Source of the DNA: Bacteroidales bacterium
GTDB taxonomy: Bacteria; Bacteroidota; Bacteroidia; Bacteroidales; F082
Reading direction: 5' to 3'
DNA length: 64,000 nucleotides
NCBI GenBank assembly: GCA_024400425.1
Contig: JAKSMV010000012.1
Coordinates: 16,117 to 80,116, forward strand
Position numbers and translations under genes: made by a program. Within the stretch, counting starts at the first letter, position 1, and the number at the start of each line of letters is the position of its first letter. Of this stretch, positions 35,401 through 43,108 are shown one piece after another. Under the pieces are notes generated by a model. That model worked only from the letters and a program-made list of their open reading frames with translations, was not told the DNA's origin and searched no databases.

Positions 35401-35670
35401 ACCTTCGCCAATCTGGAGCATTACCGCCGCTCGGGGAGCCATGGGCGAAGCGGTTCAGCCGCAAACGGATTCGCCGAAGGTGGATTTGCCACATCAAACG
35501 CTACTGACATGCCATCGGCACAAGGCGGCGCCATCGAACTCTCGGAGGCTTCGGCTCAGATGATTGCCGATAAGATTGCCGCCTACGGCATCACCATCGT
35601 GCAACTCGACAACAAGCTGAACGACAAACACGCTCAGGAATCTAAATTCAAGAAAATCACATCGAAATGA
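32416..35670 (+). CDS. Phage tail tape measure protein
   Basis: 1084 residues; sets tail length and is ejected with the DNA. N-terminal coiled coil (about 10-110), then the TP901-type core with FEQANVNLATILGVNSDQMEAL, QTELAKLGFTQNQIMKM and DTISLLGTLANAGFDASSAATATRNIL (about 180-350). A very long charged coiled coil follows (about 550-850), then a hydrophobic Ala-rich segment (AKAIAAGALAAVEAFAAAGNPILGAVFAAIVAATTAAEVAS, about 885-925) and a Gly/Ser-rich tail region. A length over 1000 suggests a siphovirus-like long tail. ATGA overlap with the next gene. Confidence 0.93.
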   Translation: MPSRDQFTTEIYVNNQQAQDALMELNQKLEKLQKSYANLNKNSKNYEQRERELAKQIKATEASIATAEKGTESYARAMNNLGKRSIEQLYKLQRQLNSEIRKLDPNDAEFAQLSKNYQTVTQRIHALEEAQKGVLASQGGFFKRMTVGINKYYGSIMIGIGVIKKFAQSFADAYKTISGFEQANVNLATILGVNSDQMEALTDSALKLGRQTKYTASEVTQLQTELAKLGFTQNQIMKMEKPVLDFATAVGTDLASAASMAGVALRSFGLESKDSEEVLGTLAVSCSKSALSFEYLQNSFSTIAPVAKTYGLTLKDTISLLGTLANAGFDASSAATATRNILLNLSDTSGKLAKRLGGAKTSFTEIMDALIKLRDEGVDLNQTLELTDKRSVAAFNTFLSGAESAKELRSELEDVNGELARISSERADTVEGAIDSMKSAWEGFMLSFRNSKGTVKSVIDFITTEIGGLKFLIDPDSEIDDFADAYDFSRVVESMNDMGADAIETMGAIDSQYQRLLTHIEESSYGDRRKERMRQGLKRAYDTIVEEVEPASKALQAEIDAVNKKFFDSEFELSKERNSGKITQEQWEERYGKLREQKEAEIKLARKKSKEIEDIETVTKNKSKELLEKELADRKKKYSNEVAIIDAKSNYELKVLKVQLLNQEITQEQYESEMFDIKFRAIDRKLELAQKYKQDETSLMASEMDLQIEVMQLAQKKIEAIEKENDRKLEEQDKEIKRQQEELEKLMREAESVRDSLLSPSQKRNSEKNDELKNLEKLHDAKLLSEEEYEKAVQNVHKKYKQQQLDEDLEGLKGYFEKANKVMEGVSGFVSQLQSAETANLEAEYQARLTAAGDNAEQREAIEAEYEQKKLDMKKKYADVDMVINIAKAIAAGALAAVEAFAAAGNPILGAVFAAIVAATTAAEVASIVAQRNAIKNASVSSSGGGSSLQSGTRTISDGFAEGGYTGDGGKYEAAGVVHRGEWVAPKWMVKQNPVTFANLEHYRRSGSHGRSGSAANGFAEGGFATSNATDMPSAQGGAIELSEASAQMIADKIAAYGITIVQLDNKLNDKHAQESKFKKITSK

Positions 35671-37778
35671 AACTGACAACTGCAAACGGGCATCTCGACT
35701 TGCCCAAAGACTTCGCGATGACGATGCGACGCACCAACCCTTTCCTTTCTGACGAGGGTGACGCTTCGCTGCCTTGCACGCTGCCTGCATCGGCCAACAA
35801 CAAAGCTGTGTTCGAACACACCGAGCGCATCGACCGCAGCACACGACACGTCAACAAGATTGCCGCATCGCTGCAATGCGGCCCTATCACCAAGAACGGA
35901 CAACTGATTATCGATACGGTGCATCGCCTGGATGGAATAGATGTGAGTTTCGCCATCGAGAACTCAGACCTCTACAGCCAACACAAGGACAAAAAGCTGA
36001 AAGAGATCTTTCGCGATTACAACAATGGGGAAGGCTACAAACGCACCGACTTCGATTCCGTATCAGGATGGATGACCTACCTAAACGGCATCTTCAGCGG
36101 AAGCATCACTACCGAGACCGACTTCACCATATTTCCCGTGGCCATCGCACCATATAAGGACAACGACGAGACCTATTACCAGGCTAACAACGAATATAGC
36201 GGTGGCCTCGTGTGGCAGAAGCGTACCGTCAGGGAAGGCGACATCGCCATGCTGGTGCCTGACGGCTACGGCATTTCTCCGTTCCTCTACCTGCACCGAC
36301 TTGTTGCGCTCACATTCGAGGTGCTTGGCTACACGGTGGTGCAAAACTGCTTTGCCGCTTCGCCATTGTCGGCCATCGTGGTGCTGAACAACAGCAGCGA
36401 CACACTCGTGAAGCCCGTGCTGCACTATGCCGACCTTGTTCCGAACTGCACCGTGAGCGAGTTCCTCGATTTCCTGCTGAAGAAATTCCACGCACAGGCT
36501 AAAATAGACTCGACGGCAAAGACCGTGAGCATCGTGTTGATGGAAGACCTGCTATCGGCAACACCAACAAGCGACATCACCGGAATGGTGAATGGCGACA
36601 TGGAAATGGCCATATCACCATCGTCGCGCGTAGTCCTCAGCTCGAAGACTGACATTGAAGGTGCAGCATACGCCGAAGAGACATTCGACAAACTGATGGA
36701 GAAATATGACTTCTATGTCGCTCTCAACGAAGACGAATTCGGGAAGATAGGCACGGCACAGCAGGCTTATTTCGACTGTCTCATCATGCGCAAGGCCACA
36801 GGCGATTTCATTGTGCTCGAGCGTAGCATGAGCACGGGCGCACAGACGCAACGCCGACTCGGAACGAACTATTTTCGCTACGACAGACGCAACTCAGACG
36901 AGACTGAACAATTCGATTCAGACGACTCGATGCCGCCAATGGTGGATTTCGCGAAAATGATCATCCCGTTCATCGGCGAACGCAAGCACTTCCACACCTC
37001 ATACCTCGGTTCGGAAGCTGACACTGACCAAGACATCATCTTGGTCCAGGAGTACAAGAACATTACAGGAACAGTGTTGCCGCGTGGCGGTACCACACAG
37101 AAATTCGTCCCGCTCGTCTATTCGCAAGCACATGCCTACGAAGCCATGCTGCCGCTTGCGCTGCATCCATACGAGCTATACAAAACATTCTGGCAACGAT
37201 ACAACGAGTTGTTGCTGAACTACAAGGTGACGCTGACGGGCATCGTTGAATATCCACTTGCCGAACTGATGAACCTTGATATGGTCAGCCCGAAGTTGTA
37301 TCGCAACCAAAAACTCATCCCGATGGAATCGGAATCCACATTCTCAGGAAAGGTCAGCAATGGCGAAAGCAGCTTCATCCTTGCCAAAACTTTTGCCAAT
37401 AGCGTTTCGGACGAAGACATCGATCCTGGACAGGTGGTGCGACTGAAATGGGTGTGGAACGACAACATGCGTGAGTTCGTAGCTGAATGGTGGAGAGCTA
37501 ACGAAGCAAGAATTGAAACGCAACTCACCCAAATGGAAGGTGCACCGCTCGAAAGAATAAGATTCGATAATTACACTTTCCAATTCACCGACAACATGCC
37601 TGATGCGTATATCGGTCCACCGATGGAAGCCGGACAGACTTCGGCAACGGTGGTGAGGCGCGCCAACATTGTCGTTAACATCAAATATGTGGTTGAGGGT
37701 TCGCAAACCGAAAAGAATTGGTCGGAACAAATCCTTGACCAACAAGTCAGCATTTCATTCACAGCAGTAACCTACTGA
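35667..37778 (+). CDS. Large tail tip/baseplate protein
   Basis: 703 residues, mostly beta, no signal peptide. Follows the tape measure by a 4-bp overlap, the place of distal tail and tail-associated (hub) proteins. N-terminus TANGHLDLPKDFAMTMRRTNPFLSDEGDASLPCTLP. No catalytic motif recognised. Function from position only. Confidence 0.6.
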   Translation: MKLTTANGHLDLPKDFAMTMRRTNPFLSDEGDASLPCTLPASANNKAVFEHTERIDRSTRHVNKIAASLQCGPITKNGQLIIDTVHRLDGIDVSFAIENSDLYSQHKDKKLKEIFRDYNNGEGYKRTDFDSVSGWMTYLNGIFSGSITTETDFTIFPVAIAPYKDNDETYYQANNEYSGGLVWQKRTVREGDIAMLVPDGYGISPFLYLHRLVALTFEVLGYTVVQNCFAASPLSAIVVLNNSSDTLVKPVLHYADLVPNCTVSEFLDFLLKKFHAQAKIDSTAKTVSIVLMEDLLSATPTSDITGMVNGDMEMAISPSSRVVLSSKTDIEGAAYAEETFDKLMEKYDFYVALNEDEFGKIGTAQQAYFDCLIMRKATGDFIVLERSMSTGAQTQRRLGTNYFRYDRRNSDETEQFDSDDSMPPMVDFAKMIIPFIGERKHFHTSYLGSEADTDQDIILVQEYKNITGTVLPRGGTTQKFVPLVYSQAHAYEAMLPLALHPYELYKTFWQRYNELLLNYKVTLTGIVEYPLAELMNLDMVSPKLYRNQKLIPMESESTFSGKVSNGESSFILAKTFANSVSDEDIDPGQVVRLKWVWNDNMREFVAEWWRANEARIETQLTQMEGAPLERIRFDNYTFQFTDNMPDAYIGPPMEAGQTSATVVRRANIVVNIKYVVEGSQTEKNWSEQILDQQVSISFTAVTY

Positions 37779-37780
37779 TT

Positions 37781-37816
37781 TTGTCACTGAATATTTTTAG
37801 CATGGTTGTAATTTTG
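37781..37816 (+). promoter_or_regulatory. Prophage class-1 promoter for the second tail tip gene
   Basis: TTGTCACTGAAT (37781-37792) and -7 box TAATTTTG (37809-37816), 28 bp start to start. The ATG at 37822 is only 5 bases further, so the message is probably leaderless. Confidence 0.75.
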
Positions 37817-37821
37817 CCAAT

Positions 37822-39195
37822 ATGAGTTACACAGCAACACAGACGCCGACCAACGGCGAATCATATCCAAAGAACTTGGTTCCGGAAGTCATCCTAAGTC
37901 AAGTGACCGATGAAGTGACCATCCATCTACTGCAAAGTGATAGCGTGATATTCGAAGGTTCCTACACACCTGACGTTTTAGGCCACGTCAGCGTTGACCT
38001 TTGCGAATTGTTCACTGAATGGCTCAATACTTCGCTTCCAAACACGAACGCCTTATTGCAAACTGAATGGAAAAAACAGTTCACGCTGAAAATTGAAGAT
38101 GAAGATGCGCAGAACACTATCAACTTCTATGTGTGCAACGCTGATTTCAAGTCGCGTACGGCATGGACAACCTGGCTTGCCTCGAACTTCCTCACCAACC
38201 AGCCGATGGAACAGCACGCCTGCAAGGACGCACCGCTTTGGATCTCGTTCTACGATGCCGATGGCGGTCTTTCGCTGAAAGCGCGCTTCTACAAGAAGGC
38301 TGGCGGCAACATTGATGTGAACATCGCAACCACCAACGGCGCAGGATGCTACACTTGCAACGTGTCGTATGACCGTCTCATCCGTCAGATTGCGGCTTTG
38401 CCTTCCTCGCTATATGGCTACTATGATGTGCTGCTCATGGATGGCGACGACATCAAGGCGAAGCAACGCTACATCTACAGCGAGCGCACGGGCAATGAGC
38501 AATACTATTGTTTCGTAAACGCGCTTGGCGGCATCGACACGCTGATTTGCCAAGGCGAGAATGTTCTCAATCCTGACATCACCTATAATATAGGTCGCTT
38601 CGGCAAGTCGTTCCGTCAGCTTGACGACACCGACACCATCCGTGCCTGGACCCAGAACACGGGGATGCTGCCATGGAAATGGCGCAACTGGTTCTTTGAA
38701 ATCATGTCTGTCAAGGCTGGTGCATGGCGCTATGAGGATAGGGCCTTCACTGAGATAGTGCTGAGAGAGTCAAGCATAGCGGCAAGCAATCAAGGCCAGC
38801 TGCAATCCTACACGTTTGGCTACATCCTCACCGAAAACACCTCGGTCATCGGCAGTGATGAACGCGCTGCCTACGCCTTCCGCAAGTCGGTGGCCGACGA
38901 GGCGGAAGAGTATGAGAGCGACATGCAAGCCATAGAACTTGCCTTCGAGGATGGCGAAACGGAAACGATTCCGATTCCTGCCAAGGTCATCCTGGTTCTC
39001 GCCACGGCTGATGCCGTCGTTGAGGCCACGCCAATATCGTACCTCGTTGACGGAACTGTCGTTGACGACTTCACGCCATCGACAACCGAACCCGTGCAGA
39101 TTGCACTGCCCGCTGGCGACGAACTCAGCTTTGAGACTGAGAATGTCAGCGTGAATGGTCTTATTCTGAATTACTATCCTCAAACACCGACATAA
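37822..39195 (+). CDS. Tail tip or receptor-binding-region protein
   Basis: 457 residues, beta-rich with scattered Cys, no signal peptide. N-terminus SYTATQTPTNGESYPKNLVPEVILSQVTDEVTIHLLQ; the C-terminus resembles a small Ig-like module. Transcribed from its own class-1 promoter, ends 1 bp before a small membrane protein. No family recognised; position between hub and fibre suggests the tail tip. Confidence 0.55.
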   Translation: MSYTATQTPTNGESYPKNLVPEVILSQVTDEVTIHLLQSDSVIFEGSYTPDVLGHVSVDLCELFTEWLNTSLPNTNALLQTEWKKQFTLKIEDEDAQNTINFYVCNADFKSRTAWTTWLASNFLTNQPMEQHACKDAPLWISFYDADGGLSLKARFYKKAGGNIDVNIATTNGAGCYTCNVSYDRLIRQIAALPSSLYGYYDVLLMDGDDIKAKQRYIYSERTGNEQYYCFVNALGGIDTLICQGENVLNPDITYNIGRFGKSFRQLDDTDTIRAWTQNTGMLPWKWRNWFFEIMSVKAGAWRYEDRAFTEIVLRESSIAASNQGQLQSYTFGYILTENTSVIGSDERAAYAFRKSVADEAEEYESDMQAIELAFEDGETETIPIPAKVILVLATADAVVEATPISYLVDGTVVDDFTPSTTEPVQIALPAGDELSFETENVSVNGLILNYYPQTPT

Positions 39196-39196
39196 A

Positions 39197-39493
39197 ATGG
39201 GTAAGATTATTCGACACGCAACTTTGGAAAACGCACCATTTTGGTTTTTCGCATTATTATCAGCTGGAATCGGAATTGCCGGGTTCATCGTTCCACCGCC
39301 TGGCGAACTGCATCCAAGCATCCTGAAATTCATCAGCTGGATGTTTGCCTTCGATGCACTGTGGGTGTTTTTCAAGGCATTCAAGGAAGGCTTAGATGCG
39401 CGATTCCAGAAAGGTGACGTTTCGGTGACATTAGGCAACCTCGATAAGGCAGAACCCATCGCGCAAGGCGAGGAAAATATTGAAGAAGAATAA
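39197..39493 (+). CDS. Small membrane protein, holin candidate
   Basis: 98 residues with hydrophobic segments at about 14-32 and 45-62 and an acidic tail (AQGEENIEEE). Starts 1 bp after the tail tip gene. Two-helix shape and charged C-terminus fit a phage holin; the 26107-26307 gene is the other candidate. Confidence 0.55.
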   Translation: MGKIIRHATLENAPFWFFALLSAGIGIAGFIVPPPGELHPSILKFISWMFAFDALWVFFKAFKEGLDARFQKGDVSVTLGNLDKAEPIAQGEENIEEE

Positions 39494-39514
39494 CACATCT
39501 TAAATCATAAAGAT

Positions 39515-39802
39515 ATGAACATCAACAAAATTCAAGACTACACCAAGGGAATCGAAGGTGGAAACACCTGTCGGTTCGAGGCCCTCGGAGAAGAGGGCAG
39601 GATCCACATCGAAGGTTCTGGCGACATCGTTGTGGAAGTGAGCGTTGATGGCGTGAACTACGCTTCCGTAGATCACGACATCTCTTTCAGCGACGGAGTG
39701 GCCATTGCTCCTGTCGCATTCTACATCGGCGACCAAGTTCGCATCAGTGCGACGACTTTGACAAAAGTCACAGTTAATTACAACAAAATCAAATCCTACT
39801 AA
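39515..39802 (+). CDS. 95-residue beta-rich phage protein
   Basis: MNINKIQDYTKGIEGGNTCRFEALGEEGRIHIEGSGDIVVEV...; a likely beta-sandwich domain, 2 bp before the fibre gene. May be a fibre-attachment or accessory domain. Unknown family. Confidence 0.55.
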   Translation: MNINKIQDYTKGIEGGNTCRFEALGEEGRIHIEGSGDIVVEVSVDGVNYASVDHDISFSDGVAIAPVAFYIGDQVRISATTLTKVTVNYNKIKSY

Positions 39803-39804
39803 CT

Positions 39805-41328
39805 ATGAACGGAATCAACACAACATTAGACAAAGGCGGCAATGGCAGCAGCAAGGCTGCCCAATTGTCAGTGGCAATAACTTATTCTGAGCTGCTCGCA
39901 TTGCGCAACTCAGGCACACTCACACCTGGCACATGGTACCGCATCACTGACTACACCTGCACCACAACGCAGGAAGAAACGCAAAGCGCCGGACATGTGT
40001 TCGACATCATCGTGCGTGCCGACGATGCCTCGCACCTCAACGAAAACGCCTACGCTGCTCACCACGAAGGCGACACCTATTTCCAAGACTGCAAACTTGA
40101 GGCTTGGGAACTGAAGTATTGCATCGACAACGACAACACCCGCTTCGCCTGGGCCGATGAAGACGGCAAAGGCGTCATCTTCTTCATGAAGGACGAATGG
40201 AACAACCAATGCCCTTACGACTTCAAGAACATCATGTTCAAGAGATACCTTGTAACAGAATACGACAATGTTTTGGATGAAATTCTTAACAATTCAGATT
40301 GGACTCCAAGCAAATACATTGCTTTCGAAGGATTGGAAAACGAACACATAGATGAATATGATGAATCCGACTCAATTTTTTTGTACACCTTCTCAACAAA
40401 TAGTTATGAAGATACAGATGCAATATTGGATGCTTCGTTAAACACTAAAAATAACAATAACGACGCAGATGCATACTATGTGCAATTTTGTAATGACAAT
40501 GAGATTGGACAATTCATGGCTGGACAAGAAATCGATGGTAAATGTAAAACAGTTATAAGACTGAATAATATCGTTATTTCTGACAGAAACGAATTGTTCG
40601 AGGAAGGCAATGAACCTGTAAAGATTTATGGTAATGTTTTTGGAGTCAATTGTCACGACATGATGTTTGAGAGCCATAGCTATTGCAACACATTCAAAGC
40701 AAATTGTAAAAATAATCTGTTTTTCAAATCATACTACAATACAATAGGAAATTATTGTTCTGGAAACACGTTCGGGAACAATTGCCAATATAACACGTTC
40801 GGGAACAATTGCAGCCATAACACATTCGGGAACAATTGCCAAGAAAACACGTTCGGGAACTATTGCGGCCGTAACACATTCGGGAACGAATGTTGGCATA
40901 ACACGTTCGGGAACAATTGCCAATATAACACGTTCGGGAACGAATGCTGTAATAACACGTTCGGGAACGAATGCTATAGTAACACGTTCGGGAACAATTG
41001 TCAATATAACACGTTCGGGAACTATTGTTGGTATAACACGTTCGGGAACAATTGTTGGTATAACACGTTCGGGAACGATTGTCAATATAACACGTTCGGG
41101 AACTACGTCGAGACAATCACGGTTTTCGATGGAGTTATGAATTGCAGTGTGACAGGCGGTTCTTCAAGTTCAGTTGTGAAAAATGCTCAGATTCTCAATG
41201 GTACAGCAGGTGCTTCAAGCAGCAACAAACTTACAATTTCCTTTGCCGCAAATAAATCCTACACGCAAGTTGCAGGTAAGAACACATCCGGAACTTTAAA
41301 GATTTTCAATCCGGCTGACAATGCCTAA
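39805..41328 (+). CDS. Tail fibre/adhesin with nine-residue NTFGNxCxx repeats
   Basis: 507 residues. A head region (1-270) begins NGINTTLDKGGNGSSKAAQLSVAITYSELLAL...TPGTWYRITDYT, a segment common in phage receptor-binding proteins. Residues about 321-434 are twelve full and one partial repeats of NTFGNxCxx, preceded by degenerate copies (NTFKANC, NTIGNYC). A beta-helix with one Cys per turn is likely. The end (about 440-507) is a Ser/Gly-rich cap. Positions 6, 8 and 9 of the repeat vary (N/Y/E/D; Q/S/G/W/C/Y; Y/H/E/R/N/S). Last structural gene, transcribed toward the recombinases. Confidence 0.75.
   Translation: MNGINTTLDKGGNGSSKAAQLSVAITYSELLALRNSGTLTPGTWYRITDYTCTTTQEETQSAGHVFDIIVRADDASHLNENAYAAHHEGDTYFQDCKLEAWELKYCIDNDNTRFAWADEDGKGVIFFMKDEWNNQCPYDFKNIMFKRYLVTEYDNVLDEILNNSDWTPSKYIAFEGLENEHIDEYDESDSIFLYTFSTNSYEDTDAILDASLNTKNNNNDADAYYVQFCNDNEIGQFMAGQEIDGKCKTVIRLNNIVISDRNELFEEGNEPVKIYGNVFGVNCHDMMFESHSYCNTFKANCKNNLFFKSYYNTIGNYCSGNTFGNNCQYNTFGNNCSHNTFGNNCQENTFGNYCGRNTFGNECWHNTFGNNCQYNTFGNECCNNTFGNECYSNTFGNNCQYNTFGNYCWYNTFGNNCWYNTFGNDCQYNTFGNYVETITVFDGVMNCSVTGGSSSSVVKNAQILNGTAGASSSNKLTISFAANKSYTQVAGKNTSGTLKIFNPADNA
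40765..41106 (+). repeat. 27-bp tandem repeat within the fibre gene
   Basis: Twelve full units and a partial one. The first 15 bases (AACACGTTCGGGAAC) are almost unchanged; the remaining 12 carry nearly all the variation, mostly non-synonymous. Confidence 0.92.
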
Positions 41329-41350
41329 ATCGGCATTTTATAAACGCGAA

Positions 41351-41389
41351 TTTGCCTATTCTTGCACATATAGAGCAAGAATAGGCAAA
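41351..41389. terminator. 15-bp perfect inverted repeat between fibre gene and next gene
   Basis: TTTGCCTATTCTTGC (41351-41365), 9-base loop, exact reverse complement (41375-41389). Probably a terminator for the late operon although the T run is short. Confidence 0.7.
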
Positions 41390-41521
41390 TGTTTAGGCTG
41401 AAATATATTCATATTTATGTATGCAAAACTCTAAAACACATAGAGTTAAAAAGGCAATAAATGTAAAAAACGAACTAATTGTTCCCGAATTATTCCTAAT
41501 GTCTCAAATTCCTTACGCGCG

Positions 41522-41950
41522 ATGCGAAAAAAAATCCTGACTGGGTCAAGAGCATTCTTCTCCTGTTTGGCTGATTTTCGGCCAAAGGACACTGATTGGA
41601 TTGTACTTGACGACGCCCCGAAAGGCTATCAATATTACCGTCAAACCTCAATTCCTGGCAAATGTTTGTTCGAGTGGCGCGACATGGGCGCTGATGCCTT
41701 GATTGATTATGCACTACAGCACCCAATTCCACAGATGCAAGTCGGTAAGTTCTTGATTCCAGACTTCGCAAAACATATTGGTCTGACATTAGAACAACTG
41801 AAACGACTGCAACCACTCATTGATGCATTGGATGCGAAACACCGCTACGAGTCTATCATCTACGATAGCTATCTTCGGAACGGAGATTTCACGCTGACCG
41901 ATGAACAACGCGATGCTGCTTACCAATGCTATAAAGAGGCAAGAAGTTAA
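41522..41950 (+). CDS. 142-residue phage protein, unknown
   Basis: MRKKILTGSRAFFSCLADFRPKDTDWIVLDD...; the start resembles a nucleotidyltransferase-like LTGSRAFF strand-loop, followed by helices with Leu-rich spacing. It overlaps the recombinase gene by 4 bp at the 3' ends (convergent). The ribosome-binding site is poor. Function unknown. Confidence 0.55.
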   Translation: MRKKILTGSRAFFSCLADFRPKDTDWIVLDDAPKGYQYYRQTSIPGKCLFEWRDMGADALIDYALQHPIPQMQVGKFLIPDFAKHIGLTLEQLKRLQPLIDALDAKHRYESIIYDSYLRNGDFTLTDEQRDAAYQCYKEARS

Positions 41951-43089
41951 GCCTTCAGTACTGCTTTCTGAACTTCAATCTCGATAGACCTTCGGTCAAC
42001 TTCGCGATAGATTTGCGTCGTCTGTAGTTTCTGATGACCGAGCAGCTTCGACACGGTGGCCAAATCCACACCCATCTGCCCAAGCAAAGTGGCGAATGTG
42101 TGTCGGCTGCTGTGGAAGGTTATCTTCGCATCGGCACCAACGGCATCAAGCAATCCGCGAAGCGTCAGGTTGACGACGGCATTGTTTCCCAACTTCTTCG
42201 TCAGTTTCCCGATGTCGCCGCCATACTTGGCTATCATGCCCATCATCTTCCCATTCCAGAGTGAGCCGATTGGAATCTCAACGGTGAATTTCGTTTTATG
42301 CATCGCTATGGTCAGCCATCCATCGTTGATGTGGCTTTGCCGCAATGCGGTGATGTCGGAGAAACGCAATCCGGTGTAGCAACCTACAAGAAAAGCATCG
42401 CGCACGATGTCTTCATATCCTTTCAGTTTCAAGGCTTCCAACTCCCTGAGCTGCTCGGCAGTGATGTAGCCTTTCTTGCTTACCATCTGCTGAATCTTGA
42501 AACGCTCAAACGGATTGCTGCTGATGATGTCGCGGTTCTTGGCCTCATTCAGCACGGCACGCAGCAAACGCAGTCTGCTAATGCGCGTGTTGTGCGCGAT
42601 TCCTGACGAACGCAGCCATTTGTCATACGACACGACAAACTGATAGTCGATGTCGGTGATGCGGACACCAGCCTTGTACTTTTCGAGATTGTTGAAAAGC
42701 GTGCGATAGTTCTGCTTGGTCAGTTCGTTGCGCTCACTTTGCCCGACGACTTCCTGTCCGAAGTCGGTCAGCTTTGCCGATGGCGACAGGTGCGCCCTCA
42801 CCGCTTCCTTCAGGATCGGCAAGGTGACTTCCACACCTTTTTTAATATAGTCGAGTTCGACATCCTCGACATCGCGAATCATAGAGAAAAGCGCATAGTT
42901 CAGTCCATCGGCATTGCTGGCATTGACGATGCAGCCGTTTGAGAATTGTTCAGGCAGCACATAGACGTGCGTTGAAAAGTAGATTTTCCTTTTCTGCTGT
43001 TCGGCCTCAATCTGCACGAGACCTTCGCCGCGCTGGTTGAGACACCCAGAGCGGTTCCACACAAGGCGGTAACGGATTTTCTTAATCAT
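41947..43089 (-). CDS. Tyrosine recombinase (integrase)
   Basis: 380 residues. Arm/SAM-like N-terminal part (LTKQNYRTLFNNLEKYKAG), catalytic Arg in CYTGLRFSDI, HxxR in HSSRHTFATLL, and LGHQKLQTTQIYREV with the Tyr nucleophile. Start set at ATG 43089 (MIKKIRYRLVWNR), which leaves 19 bp to the previous gene; the longer frame would overlap it. Second of two recombinases on the minus strand; typical of Bacteroides phage and transposon integrases. Confidence 0.92.
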   Translation of the reverse strand: MIKKIRYRLVWNRSGCLNQRGEGLVQIEAEQQKRKIYFSTHVYVLPEQFSNGCIVNASNADGLNYALFSMIRDVEDVELDYIKKGVEVTLPILKEAVRAHLSPSAKLTDFGQEVVGQSERNELTKQNYRTLFNNLEKYKAGVRITDIDYQFVVSYDKWLRSSGIAHNTRISRLRLLRAVLNEAKNRDIISSNPFERFKIQQMVSKKGYITAEQLRELEALKLKGYEDIVRDAFLVGCYTGLRFSDITALRQSHINDGWLTIAMHKTKFTVEIPIGSLWNGKMMGMIAKYGGDIGKLTKKLGNNAVVNLTLRGLLDAVGADAKITFHSSRHTFATLLGQMGVDLATVSKLLGHQKLQTTQIYREVDRRSIEIEVQKAVLKA

Positions 43090-43108
43090 GTGACTTTGAA
43101 TTTTGAGA

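Noticed and set aside
40724..41116. Two long minus-strand open frames opposite the fibre repeats
   Set aside because: They arise because the 27-bp repeat has no stop on the other strand; their sequence is only a repeated motif without start or context.
39805..41328. Diversity-generating retroelement target
   Set aside because: Variation is spread over repeats and not limited to adenines; no template repeat or reverse transcriptase is visible in the window.
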